Shown here: piece by piece, positions 8,442-16,172 of the stretch
Layout: the number at the start of each line of letters is the position of its first letter
Position numbering within the stretch: the stretch's first letter is position 1
Source: Actinomycetota bacterium
GTDB taxonomy: Bacteria > Actinomycetota > Actinomycetes > S36-B12
Direction: 5' to 3'
Assembly: GCA_947449035.1 (NCBI GenBank)
Contig: CANFQC010000020.1
Coordinates: 1 to 41,663 of the forward strand
DNA: 41,663 nt
Translations under genes and position numbers: made by a program
The notes under the pieces: model-generated
What the model was told of the DNA's origin: nothing
What the model saw: only the letters and a program-made list of their open reading frames with translations
The model's database searches: none

Positions 8442-8474
8442 AAGGAGGGACGCCCGTGACGGGCGTCCCTCCTT
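8442..8474 (-). terminator. strong intrinsic terminator after the DUF5679 gene
   Basis: A perfect 15-bp inverted repeat (arms AAGGAGGGACGCCCG at 8442-8456 and its complement at 8460-8474) with a 3-nt loop. On the minus strand the stem is followed 2 nt later by TTTT. It sits 28 nt past the DUF5679 stop and insulates the DUF2342 promoter. This is the clearest terminator in the window. Confidence 0.9.
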
Positions 8475-8502
8475 ACGCGTTCGCTGTAAGCGTGCGTACC
8501 GC

Positions 8503-8658
8503 TTATGCCTTGCCGAGGATGCGGGTCACCTTGGTGCCGCACGTCGGGCAGATGCCCTTCGCGAAGCGGCGACCGTTGGTCTCCTCAACGTGGCCGGTGA
8601 ACTCGCGCTTTTCCTTGCACTTCACGCAGTACGCCTCGCCGGTGTAGCTCTCAGCCAT
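8503..8658 (-). CDS. DUF5679 small zinc-ribbon protein
   Basis: 51 aa, starting MAESYTGEAYCVKCKEK and ending CPTCGTKVTRILGKA. Two CxxC knuckles (C11/C14 and C37/C40) make a compact zinc ribbon, and Lys/Arg-rich stretches suggest nucleic-acid or protein contact. It is a short conserved actinobacterial family of unknown function. A strong Shine-Dalgarno sequence, AGGAGGG, lies 4-10 nt before the ATG on the minus strand, unlike its leaderless neighbours, which suggests high translation. A strong terminator follows. It is likely a highly expressed monocistronic gene. Confidence 0.88.
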   Translation of the reverse strand: MAESYTGEAYCVKCKEKREFTGHVEETNGRRFAKGICPTCGTKVTRILGKA

Positions 8659-8706
8659 GGGGCCCTCCTAGTTATCTCGGCGTCCGCCTCCCGTGAGGGA
8701 TGCGGC

Positions 8707-8726
8707 GGTGGCGTGCGCCACCTTTT
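8707..8726 (+). terminator. hairpin plus TTTT in the leader region upstream of 8906
   Basis: GGTGGC and GCCACC (8707-8712 and 8717-8722) pair around a GTGC loop, followed by TTTT. It looks like a small intrinsic terminator on the plus strand, but no plus-strand gene precedes it, so it may be an attenuator or stop antisense transcripts leaving the DUF5679 promoter region. Weak. Confidence 0.3.
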
Positions 8727-8853
8727 CCCGCCTGTGCGGGCTGGTTCCACCATAGGGGAAGGTGAGGCCGATTCCCCCGTGCGGCGCGGCATCTGGGGAC
8801 GGCGCGCCCTGGATTATTTCGGGGCAATTCGGACATTAGTTCCCTTATGTTCC

Positions 8854-8884
8854 GCCTGTGGAGCGCAAGCGACGATCCACAGGC
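8854..8884. repeat. inverted repeat upstream of the cyclodehydratase-like gene
   Basis: Perfect 9-bp arms GCCTGTGGA (8854-8862) and TCCACAGGC (8876-8884) with a 13-nt spacer, 21 nt before the ATG at 8906. The arrangement suits a dimeric regulator; the arms also resemble half DnaA boxes. Confidence 0.5.
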
Positions 8885-8905
8885 CCTCGCCCTCAACCTG
8901 AGGCC

Positions 8906-9826
8906 ATGAGCCGACCCATCGCCCTAGCCCCTGATTCGCGCCCTCGATACCGCCCCGATCAGCCGGTGCTCTGGCGGCGCGCAGGCACGGTGCAGTGCGG
9001 AGCCGTGGTCATCGATGAGGTCACGAGCGCTGACGTGGCGTGGGTACTCGGGCTCGATGGCTCTCGCACGGGCGCGCAGGTGCTCGCCGAGTGTCCGGGC
9101 ACGTCGGCGCGACGTGTGCTGAATGCTGCGATGGCTGCCGGAGCCATTGAGGATTCCCGCTCAACCTCCGAGGCCCTGCGATGGACTCCCGCGGAGCATC
9201 GCCATCGAGTGATGGGCGATTTGGCCTCCGCAACGCACGTACTGCTCGACCCCGCGCAGGCGATACGCGTGGTCGACCGAAGACTCGCCACGACGATCTC
9301 GGTGATCGGCGAAGGAGTGATGGCAACCCTGCTCCGCGAGGTGATCCCCGCATGCGGCATGACACTGGCATCGGGTGATCGAGCGTCACTCACCGTGCTG
9401 GCCGAGCGCGGGCACCCTCTCGCCTCGGCCGGGCCGACAAGCGGTGAGCACCTCGGTGCCCATCTACCCGTGCGTGCGTACGCATCAATGGGTGTCTGCG
9501 GACCACTCGTGGTGCCAGGCCTCACTCCCTGTCTGCGCTGCCACGACCTGCACCGACGCGACAGTGACCCCGCATGGCCTCTGCTCGGCGTGCAATGGGC
9601 TCAGTGCGCAGATCGTCACGCTCCGATCGACTCACTTCTTGCCCATCAACTCGCGGGCATGACCATTGCACTCATCCGCCGTTGGATTGATGCACCCGAA
9701 TCTGTCGAGGAATGGGCCACCACTGCATATCGCCTCGAGCTGCCGTCCATCACGGCCCAGACGGAGCAACGACCTGCCCATCCGCTGTGCGGATGTCAGT
9801 GGGATGCCCTGGCGCGCAGCAGTTGA
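8906..9826 (+). CDS. TOMM cyclodehydratase-like / ThiF-related protein (Rv3196-like)
   Basis: 306 aa from ATG 8906. The C-terminal half carries [20 protein letters not shown] then [19 protein letters not shown], which resembles the bacteriocin-biosynthesis cyclodehydratase domain (TIGR03882). The CLRC pair and a C-terminal CGC can form a structural zinc site. In thiazole/oxazole peptide pathways this E1-like protein binds the precursor leader and presents it to a YcaO enzyme. No ATP-binding loop of an active E1 is visible (VIGEGVMA is degenerate), and no YcaO, dehydrogenase or precursor gene is nearby. The conserved genomic position suggests a housekeeping role (inference). It lies 22 nt upstream of the ABC1-family gene, so co-transcription is possible. 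Confidence 0.75.
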   Translation: MSRPIALAPDSRPRYRPDQPVLWRRAGTVQCGAVVIDEVTSADVAWVLGLDGSRTGAQVLAECPGTSARRVLNAAMAAGAIEDSRSTSEALRWTPAEHRHRVMGDLASATHVLLDPAQAIRVVDRRLATTISVIGEGVMATLLREVIPACGMTLASGDRASLTVLAERGHPLASAGPTSGEHLGAHLPVRAYASMGVCGPLVVPGLTPCLRCHDLHRRDSDPAWPLLGVQWAQCADRHAPIDSLLAHQLAGMTIALIRRWIDAPESVEEWATTAYRLELPSITAQTEQRPAHPLCGCQWDALARSS

Positions 9827-9836
9827 GAAAACGGGA

Positions 9837-9842
9837 GACAAT
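9837..9842 (+). promoter_or_regulatory. putative -10 element of the ABC1-family gene
   Basis: GACAAT 6 nt before the ATG at 9849; the same hexamer and spacing occur before the BldC-like gene at 38772. Confidence 0.4.
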
Positions 9843-9848
9843 GGAGTC

Positions 9849-11159
9849 ATGGTTGAGCTTCCCCGTGGTGCACTGACGCGAGGCGTCAAGCTCGCCTCGC
9901 TACCCGCCGCCTACGCCGGACGCACCGCTTGGGGTCTGGGCAAGCGAGTCGGCGGAAAGTCGGCCGAGGCAGTTGCTGCCGAATTGCAGGCTCGCACCGC
10001 ACAGCAGATGTTCAGCGTGCTGGGAGAACTCAAGGGCGGAGCCATGAAGCTCGGCCAGGCCATGAGCATCTTCGAGGCCGCATTGCCAGAAGAGGTTGCC
10101 GGCCCGTACCGCGCAGCACTGACCAAGCTTCAAGATTCCGCTCCCCCGTTGCCGGCCGAGAAGATCCATCGCATTCTCGAGGAGGAGCTCGGCGCTGATT
10201 GGCGCGATCGTTTCGCCGAGTTCGACGACGTTCCGGCTGCTGCCGCATCGATCGGCCAGGTGCACAAGGCCGTGTGGCACGACGGTCGCGTCGTGGCCGT
10301 GAAGGTGCAATACCCCGGCGCCGACAAGGCACTCATGTCGGACTTCAATCAGCTTGCGCGCATGGGCAAGCTCTTTGGCTCCTGGATCCCGGGCATCGAG
10401 ATCGGGCCGCTGCTCGACGAACTCAAGGCGCGCGTGGTCGAGGAGCTCGACTACCTCGCGGAGTCACAGAATCAACGCAAGTTCGCGGCCGCCTTCGAGG
10501 ATGATCCCGAAGTCGTGATCCCGCACGTGCTCGCTGCCGCACCTCACGTCCTCGTCACCGAATGGGTCGACGGAGTCTCGATGGCCGTGATCATCCGTGA
10601 GGGCACGAAGGAACAGCGTGACGCCGCGGGCACGATGTACGAGCGCTTCCTGCTCTCCGGCCCGGCACGCGCCGGCCTGCTGCATGCCGATCCGCACCCG
10701 GGCAACTTCCGCATTACTCCGGAGGGCAAGTTCTGCGTCCTCGACTTCGGCGCAGTTGCTCAGCTTCCCGATGGCCTGCCAATGGCCATGGGCACTCTCA
10801 TGCGCATTGCCAGCGTCGGCGATGCCGAGACAGTGATGGAAGGCCTGCGTGCCGAAGGTTTCATCCGCCCCAACATCGAGCTTGATCCGCAGAAGTTGCT
10901 CGAGTACCTCGACCCGTTCGTCGAGCCGGCCCGCCACGCGGAGTTCACCTTCTCGCGCGAATGGCTGCGCGGTCAGTTCACGCGCCTGAGCGATATTCGC
11001 AATCCTGACGCCATGATCGGCATGAAGCTCAACCTGCCGCCGTCATATGCATTGATTCACCGGGTGTGGCTCGGCAGCATCGGCGTGCTCTGCCAGCTCG
11101 AGGCCACCGTGCCCGTGCGATCAACCCTCGTCGACTGGGTACCCGGCTTCCAGGACTGA
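9849..11159 (+). CDS. ABC1/UbiB-family (ADCK-like) atypical kinase (Rv3197-like)
   Basis: 436 aa. The ABC1 hallmark KxGQ is KLGQ at residues 67-70, the Ala-rich loop AAASIGQVH near 132-138, the nucleotide-binding Lys K152 in VAVKVQYPG, the catalytic loop [11 protein letters not shown] near 275 and LDFGAV near 300. UbiB/ADCK proteins bind ATP and support isoprenoid-lipid or quinone metabolism; mycobacterial Rv3197 has been reported as an ATPase linked to macrolide tolerance (from memory). ATG 9849 is chosen because GACAAT lies exactly 6 nt upstream. The 3' end overlaps the convergent uvrD2 by 39 nt. In mycobacteria whiB7 lies next to this gene; here it is absent. Confidence 0.93.
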   Translation: MVELPRGALTRGVKLASLPAAYAGRTAWGLGKRVGGKSAEAVAAELQARTAQQMFSVLGELKGGAMKLGQAMSIFEAALPEEVAGPYRAALTKLQDSAPPLPAEKIHRILEEELGADWRDRFAEFDDVPAAAASIGQVHKAVWHDGRVVAVKVQYPGADKALMSDFNQLARMGKLFGSWIPGIEIGPLLDELKARVVEELDYLAESQNQRKFAAAFEDDPEVVIPHVLAAAPHVLVTEWVDGVSMAVIIREGTKEQRDAAGTMYERFLLSGPARAGLLHADPHPGNFRITPEGKFCVLDFGAVAQLPDGLPMAMGTLMRIASVGDAETVMEGLRAEGFIRPNIELDPQKLLEYLDPFVEPARHAEFTFSREWLRGQFTRLSDIRNPDAMIGMKLNLPPSYALIHRVWLGSIGVLCQLEATVPVRSTLVDWVPGFQD

Positions 11160-13202
11160 CAGCACGGCCTCGCCGTACTGATCAATCTTCGACGGGCCGA
11201 TGCCCGGGATCTCCATCAACGACTCTTCATCAGTCGGCATCTGCTCAGCGAGGGCCACGAGCGTGGCGTCGGTGAAGATCACGTAGGCGGGCACCTTCTT
11301 CTCGCGCGAGAGATGCAGACGCCAGCGACGCAGGTTGTCGAGTACGTCTTCGTCATAGGTCGACGGGCAGGTACGGCAGCGACCGATGGTGCGTTCAGGC
11401 GCGGTGACTAATCCCTTACCGCAGATGCGACAGGTGGCCGGGCCCTTGCGCGATCGCTCACCACGACTCTTGCCACGCGACATCACGCCAGTTGAGCTTC
11501 GCTCAGGCGCGGAGTCATCAAGTGCGGCGATGAAGCGGCTCACTGACCGAGAAGCACGACCGCCCGGGGTGCGCGAGCGAGACCAGGTCATGTGGAGCAG
11601 GTTCTTGGCGCGAGTCATGCCGACGTAACACAGGCGGCGTTCTTCCTCGATTGCCTCGGGTGACTCGGCATACGACAGCGGAAGCAGCCCTTCACTGCAG
11701 CCGACCAGAAATACCGAATCCCATTCGAGACCCTTGGCCGAGTGCAGTGATGCCAGTGTGACGCCATCGGCCGTGGGTGCGTGTTGCACCTCGGCGCGAT
11801 GATCGAGCTCGGCGATGAAGGCGGCGAGATCACCACCGACCTGGGCATCGATCTCGGAAGCCAGCGCGACGAGTGCTGCAAGGGACTCCCAACGCTCGCG
11901 CACTGCACCGCTGGTGCGCGGTGCTTCAGGAGTCCAGCCCGCTGACGTGAGAATCGCCGCGACATCGTCAGCAAGCGGACCGGTCAGACCACCAGCACGT
12001 GCGGCGCCGCGTAAACGCGTGATGCCCTCGCGCACCTCAGGCCGATCGAAGAAGCGCTCAACGCCACGCATCACGACAGGGATGCCGCGATCAGCAAGTG
12101 CGGTTTCCAGCTCAGCCGATTGCGCATTCACGCGAAAGAGCACGGCGATATCGCGGGGGGCAATACCGGAGTCGATGCGCGCGCGAATGCGGTTGGCAAC
12201 AGTCATCGCCTCATCGGGGTCATCAGCGCACGACTCGATGGTGGGTTCGGGGCCGGCAGGCTGCTGCGAGACGAGGGCGAGGGCACCGGGACTCGCCGAG
12301 ATCACCGAGTTCGCGACGCTCACAATCTCGGGAGTGCAGCGGTAGCAGCGCACGAGGCGCACCTCAGTGGCATCGGGGAACTCAGTGCGGAAGGTGCGCA
12401 AGTACTCAGAACGCGCGCCCGTGAACGAGTAAATGGTCTGACTCGCATCGCCGACGACGCAGAGGTCATCGCGATCACCGCGCCACAAAGTTAGGAGTCG
12501 GTGCTGCAGCGGGTTGACGTCCTGGTACTCATCGACGGTGAACCAGCGATAGGCGGACTGAATCTCGTCGGCAATATCGGGCCTCGTGGTCAGCGCACCG
12601 ACAGTCACGAGCAGGACATCCTCGAAGTCGAGCAGGCCGCGATCATGCTTGATCTCGTCGTAGGCCGAGAACACCTTCGCGAACTGCGCCAGATCAACCG
12701 ACCAGTTGCGACCTGCGGCGACCGGCGAGGTGAGCAGCCCCTCGGCATCGAGCTGGCTGACCTTGGCCCATTCGATATCGGAAGCGAGGTCGCGCAATAG
12801 GGCGGAGTTCGTGGCCAACCCGGCTGTTCGCGCAGCCTCGACGACCAAGCGCGACTTGCTCGCAATTAGCTCAGGGAAGGCGTTGCCGCTCAGCCGCGGC
12901 CAGAAGTAGCGCAGCTGGCGAAGTGCCGCCGCATGGAACGTGCGCACCTGCACGCCCTCGACGCCCAAAGTGCGCAGGCGCCCGCGCATTTCACCAGCTG
13001 CTCTGTTCGTGAAGGTGACTGCCAGGCTCCGCCGGGGATCGTGGGCACCGGTCTCGACTCCGTAGGCAATGCGATGGGTGATCGCACGGGTCTTGCCCGT
13101 GCCCGCACCGGCCAGCACGACCACGGGGCCCTCAACGGCCTCGGCCACCGCCCGCTGCTCGTCATCAAGGCCCGCCAGGATGCGCGCAGCGGTGTTCTCC
13201 AC
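11121..13202 (-). CDS. uvrD2: ATP-dependent DNA helicase UvrD2 with zinc knuckle and HRDC domain
   Basis: 693 aa. Walker A is GAGTGKT (residues 32-38), Walker B DEYQDVN, and the UvrD motif VI region is [13 protein letters not shown]. The C-terminus is diagnostic of UvrD2: a four-Cys knuckle (CRICGK then CRTC) followed by an HRDC domain ending [13 protein letters not shown]. Mycobacterial UvrD2 is a 3'-to-5' SF1A helicase reported to be essential there. The start is GTG 13202, leaving only 18 nt to the divergent mycoredoxin gene; TAGCGT lies 6 nt upstream, so it is probably leaderless. It converges on the ABC1-family gene with a 39-nt overlap. Confidence 0.95.
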   Translation of the reverse strand: MENTAARILAGLDDEQRAVAEAVEGPVVVLAGAGTGKTRAITHRIAYGVETGAHDPRRSLAVTFTNRAAGEMRGRLRTLGVEGVQVRTFHAAALRQLRYFWPRLSGNAFPELIASKSRLVVEAARTAGLATNSALLRDLASDIEWAKVSQLDAEGLLTSPVAAGRNWSVDLAQFAKVFSAYDEIKHDRGLLDFEDVLLVTVGALTTRPDIADEIQSAYRWFTVDEYQDVNPLQHRLLTLWRGDRDDLCVVGDASQTIYSFTGARSEYLRTFRTEFPDATEVRLVRCYRCTPEIVSVANSVISASPGALALVSQQPAGPEPTIESCADDPDEAMTVANRIRARIDSGIAPRDIAVLFRVNAQSAELETALADRGIPVVMRGVERFFDRPEVREGITRLRGAARAGGLTGPLADDVAAILTSAGWTPEAPRTSGAVRERWESLAALVALASEIDAQVGGDLAAFIAELDHRAEVQHAPTADGVTLASLHSAKGLEWDSVFLVGCSEGLLPLSYAESPEAIEEERRLCYVGMTRAKNLLHMTWSRSRTPGGRASRSVSRFIAALDDSAPERSSTGVMSRGKSRGERSRKGPATCRICGKGLVTAPERTIGRCRTCPSTYDEDVLDNLRRWRLHLSREKKVPAYVIFTDATLVALAEQMPTDEESLMEIPGIGPSKIDQYGEAVLSVLEAGYPVDEG

Positions 13203-13207
13203 GCCGC

Positions 13208-13214
13208 TACGCTA
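13208..13214. promoter_or_regulatory. bidirectional promoter core between uvrD2 and mycoredoxin
   Basis: TACGCTA contains TACGCT on the plus strand (13208-13213, 7 nt before ATG 13221) and TAGCGT on the minus strand (13214-13209, 6 nt before GTG 13202). The two -10 hexamers share five base pairs, so one promoter core could serve both leaderless genes. Confidence 0.6.
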
Positions 13215-13220
13215 CTTCCT

Positions 13221-13478
13221 ATGAGTGACATCGCCTCCGTCGAGAAGCCGATCATGTACAGCACCGTCTGGTGCGGCTACTGCCAGCGCCTGAAGGCGCA
13301 GCTGGGCCGCGAGGGCATTACCTTCACTGAGATCGACATCGAGCATGACCCCGAGGCCGCAGCGATCGTCGAGAAGGTCAACGGTGGCAATCAGACCGTG
13401 CCGACCGTGGTCTTTGCCGATGGCACTGCCATGACCAACCCCACGGCCAAGCAGGTCAAGGAGAAGCTGGGGCTCTAG
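13221..13478 (+). CDS. mrx1: mycoredoxin-1-like glutaredoxin-fold protein
   Basis: 85 aa thioredoxin-fold protein with the active site WCGYC at residues 17-21 (MYSTVWCGYCQRLK) and the cis-Pro region TVPTVVF, as in mycobacterial mycoredoxin-1. Mrx1 reduces mixed disulfides with mycothiol in the cytoplasm. Its place beside uvrD2 and near nudC matches Rv3198A. The start is ATG 13221, with a -10-like TACGCT 7 nt upstream; the in-frame M at residue 12 is a possible shorter start. The zinc-ribbon gene follows after 12 nt and may be co-transcribed. Confidence 0.93.
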   Translation: MSDIASVEKPIMYSTVWCGYCQRLKAQLGREGITFTEIDIEHDPEAAAIVEKVNGGNQTVPTVVFADGTAMTNPTAKQVKEKLGL

Positions 13479-13490
13479 CCCGGCTCGAGC

Positions 13491-13871
13491 ATGGCCAAGG
13501 AATCCCTGGCGAATATCCGCATTGCTATCGACCGCGGTGATTACGCGAGTGCCGTCACTATGGGTTGGTCGCTGGCAAGCGATAGCGCCACTCAACGAGA
13601 TTCCGAAGGTATGGCCGAACTCGGCCTGATGGCGGCGGAGATTTCCCTTGATGCTGAGGGCAAGGTTGCCGATGAGGCTGCGAGCCTTTCGGCCTATTGC
13701 GCGGCCAGCGTGCAGGCACCGCACGAGGCGATCACGTCATTCTTCGATCCACGCCGATGGTTCGGGCGCAGTGATGCGCGAAAGAAGTGCCCCGACTGCG
13801 CCGAGAAGATCGCCGCCGAGGCGCAGGTGTGCAGGTACTGCGGGTATCGCTACCCGGCCGATGTGCTCTAA
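13491..13871 (+). CDS. small helical protein with C-terminal zinc ribbon
   Basis: 126 aa. The first 80 residues are predicted helical, Ala-rich and somewhat TPR-like (GDYASAVTMGWSLASDS). A basic stretch (DPRRWFGRSDARKK) leads to KKCPDCAEKIAAEAQVCRYCGYR, a two-CxxC zinc ribbon of the UPF0547 type. I do not recognise the whole protein. It follows the mycoredoxin gene by 12 nt, so a link to thiol/zinc redox is possible but only contextual. Its stop overlaps the convergent nudC by 4 nt. Confidence 0.8.
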   Translation: MAKESLANIRIAIDRGDYASAVTMGWSLASDSATQRDSEGMAELGLMAAEISLDAEGKVADEAASLSAYCAASVQAPHEAITSFFDPRRWFGRSDARKKCPDCAEKIAAEAQVCRYCGYRYPADVL

Positions 13872-14806
13872 GCGCGCGAGAACGCCTCAGGCAGCACGCC
13901 GCCATACCAGCGCTCAATGAGCTTGCGGGCAATCGAGATCGATGGTGGAAGTCTCACCTCACCCTTCTCACAGGCGGCGAGAAGTTCGGCGCGACTGATC
14001 CACATAGCCTCGACGATCTCGGAACCGTCGACATTGATCGTGGGATCAATCGCCTTTGCGTGATAGCCCAGCATCAGTGAGCACGGGAACGGCCACGGCT
14101 GACTGCCGAGATACACGATGTCGGCCGGGTCTGTGCTGATCGTGACACCCGACTCCTCGAATACCTCGCGGCGCAAGGCCGCCTCTGACGACTCACCCGA
14201 CTCGACGAAGCCGGCGAGGGTGGAAAAGAAGCCTTCTTGCCAGACGGCCTGGCGGCCGAGAAGTGCACGATCCTCGCCGTCGGTGACCAGCACGATGACG
14301 GCCGGGTCGGTGCGCGGGAAGTGATCGGAACCATCAGTCAGGCAGACGCGACTCCAGCCCGCATTGCTGATGCGGGTGGCGCCACCACACCTGGGGCAAT
14401 GCCGATGGGTGCGCATCCAGTTGTCGATGGCCACCGCCGTGACCATGATCCCGGCATCGCGATCGGAGAGCAGCGCACCCGTGGCACGCAAGTTCTTCCA
14501 GAGCGCATTCGGATCCACACGGGCATCCTGATGATCGTCCACATGAGCGGCGAAGTAAGCGATGTCGTCGGCATCGAGGCCAAGGAAGGTCAGTTCGGCG
14601 TCGACTTCGTTAGCTGACGAAAGGATGAGTTCAGCCGAGGTGTCGCTCAGGTGCATGGGGCTTGCGGCCTCGCAGACCCACATCACCATCGAGGTCGGAT
14701 CCGCGCGACGAGCACCCTGCCAGGCCTGATCAGCGCGAAACTGCGCTGCGCGATCGAGCGTGCCGCGTGCAAGAACGAGCGTGGAAAGAAGATCGCGGTT
14801 GCTCAC
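13868..14806 (-). CDS. nudC: NAD(+) diphosphatase NudC
   Basis: 312 aa. Zinc ligands are C137/C140 and C155; the fourth Cys of the E. coli enzyme is replaced (RVCLTDGS), as in many actinobacterial members. HFPRTDPAVI follows. The Nudix box starts at G199 (GFVESGE) and ends REVFEESGV, and the NADH-pyrophosphatase signature SQPWPFP is at 235-241. The enzyme cleaves NAD(H) to NMN(H) and AMP and can remove NAD caps from RNA (family knowledge). The start is GTG 14806, with TAGGCT exactly 6 nt upstream, so it is leaderless by inference. It is divergent from the acyltransferase, 76 nt apart. Confidence 0.95.
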   Translation of the reverse strand: MSNRDLLSTLVLARGTLDRAAQFRADQAWQGARRADPTSMVMWVCEAASPMHLSDTSAELILSSANEVDAELTFLGLDADDIAYFAAHVDDHQDARVDPNALWKNLRATGALLSDRDAGIMVTAVAIDNWMRTHRHCPRCGGATRISNAGWSRVCLTDGSDHFPRTDPAVIVLVTDGEDRALLGRQAVWQEGFFSTLAGFVESGESSEAALRREVFEESGVTISTDPADIVYLGSQPWPFPCSLMLGYHAKAIDPTINVDGSEIVEAMWISRAELLAACEKGEVRLPPSISIARKLIERWYGGVLPEAFSRA

Positions 14807-14812
14807 AAGCCG

Positions 14813-14818
14813 AGCCTA
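14813..14818 (-). promoter_or_regulatory. putative -10 element of nudC
   Basis: TAGGCT on the minus strand, 6 nt before the GTG at 14806. Confidence 0.55.
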
Positions 14819-14870
14819 TTGCGGCTCGATCATCCGTGCGCCGTTGCGGACGCCCAGGTGACCAACGTGA

Positions 14871-14876
14871 CACGAT
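14871..14876 (+). promoter_or_regulatory. putative -10 element of the acyltransferase gene
   Basis: CACGAT within TGACACGAT, 6 nt before the GTG at 14883. The same TGACACGAT and spacing occur before the GTG at 22607. Confidence 0.4.
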
Positions 14877-14882
14877 GCAGGC

Positions 14883-16172
14883 GTGAACAACGTCTTCATC
14901 CGGCAGCTCACCGGCATTCGATTTGTCGCCGCTGCCTGGGTGCTGCTCTACCACCTGCAAGGCCCGCTCAACACTCTCGGGTTGCTCGGCATCCCGGTGT
15001 TCGGCGACGTGCTTCGCGTGGGCCGCCTTGGCGTCGATCTCTTCTTCGCACTCTCCGGGTTCATCCTTACCCACACGTACCTGACCCGACTCGGTCCGAA
15101 ACTCAAGGCACGCGGCACGGTCGACTTCTGGTGGCTGCGCCTGGCGCGTGTCTACCCCGTTCACCTCGTGATGCTCGTGATCGCCGGCATCGCGGTCGTG
15201 GCGCAGGCAAAGGTCAGTGGTGATGCACTCGATCGTGACTGGCTGAACCCGATCGACTTCGGCAAGAACCTGCTGCTCGTGCAGGAGTGGGGGCCGAATC
15301 CTCAGCGTGGCTGGAACTTCGTCGCCTGGTCGCTTTCGATGGAATGGCTCGCCTACCTAATCTTCCCGCTGCTTGTGCTTCTCATCTGGGTGTTCTACGA
15401 GCGTCTTCGCACCGGCTGGATCATCGTGGTCTGGTGCGTCGTGATGGCACCGCTCGTGATCTACGCCTTCACCACCGGAGATGCGTACTACACCGCTAAC
15501 TGGGGCTCGACCTACCGCATCCTCACTGAATTCACCGCGGGCGCCGTCACGTATCTCATCGTGCGCCGACTGCTGCCCGAAGGCTCGATTGATCCCCGGC
15601 CGCGCGTGGAGAAACTCGCGACGACCCTCTCGGCAGTGATGCCGCTTCTCGTGATCGCCGGCGCCGTATTCCTGGGCAATCTGCCTGCCGCACAGCCGAT
15701 TCAGACGAATCTCGGCGCTGACGCGGAGCCGCTGCCGCCGTACTTCCACCTGTTGCTCGTGCCGCTCTTGATTATCTGGATTGGCTCGCTAGCTCTCTCA
15801 CGTCGCGGCCTCGCACGCACCCTTGGCACGCGAACACTGGTGCTCGGCGGGTTCATTTCGTACTCGCTCTACATGACTCACTTGGTGTGGTTCGGTTTGT
15901 GGCGTGCGGGCATGAAGGCCGTAGGCATTGATGGAGGCGTGCTCTACGCGGCTGGCTTCGTGGCACTTGTGGTCGGCGCAATCGTCATCGCATGGCTGAT
16001 GTGGAAGTTCGTGGAAGAGCCGGCTCGCGAATGGATGCGCACGCTCGTCGGTGCACGTCGCACACCGACTGAAGAAGCAGGCGAGAAGATTCAGCCGCTC
16101 GAGAGCGCTGAGCCGGTCATTGTCAGCGAGGATCCAGCAGCGCCTGGAGATCAGGGAACGACTCGGGCCTGA
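14883..16172 (+). CDS. acyltransferase 3 family membrane protein (OafA/YrhL type)
   Basis: 429 aa with about ten membrane helices. The conserved start RQLTGIRFVAAAWVLLYHL gives the catalytic-type His (H24), and RLGVDLFFALSGFILTHTYL is the second family signature; RVYPVHLVMLV and the C-terminal SYSLYMTHLVW are also typical. Family members transfer acyl groups to sugars or peptidoglycan in the envelope; the acceptor is unknown and there is no SGNH domain. The last 50 residues are soluble, Glu/Pro-rich. The start is a GTG with CACGAT 6 nt upstream. It runs 50 nt into the convergent adnB gene. Confidence 0.9.
   Translation: MNNVFIRQLTGIRFVAAAWVLLYHLQGPLNTLGLLGIPVFGDVLRVGRLGVDLFFALSGFILTHTYLTRLGPKLKARGTVDFWWLRLARVYPVHLVMLVIAGIAVVAQAKVSGDALDRDWLNPIDFGKNLLLVQEWGPNPQRGWNFVAWSLSMEWLAYLIFPLLVLLIWVFYERLRTGWIIVVWCVVMAPLVIYAFTTGDAYYTANWGSTYRILTEFTAGAVTYLIVRRLLPEGSIDPRPRVEKLATTLSAVMPLLVIAGAVFLGNLPAAQPIQTNLGADAEPLPPYFHLLLVPLLIIWIGSLALSRRGLARTLGTRTLVLGGFISYSLYMTHLVWFGLWRAGMKAVGIDGGVLYAAGFVALVVGAIVIAWLMWKFVEEPAREWMRTLVGARRTPTEEAGEKIQPLESAEPVIVSEDPAAPGDQGTTRA

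Noticed and set aside
14338-14400. NudC judged defective because the fourth zinc Cys is missing
   Set aside because: The same replacement is usual in actinobacterial NudC and the Nudix box and SQPWPFP signature are intact.
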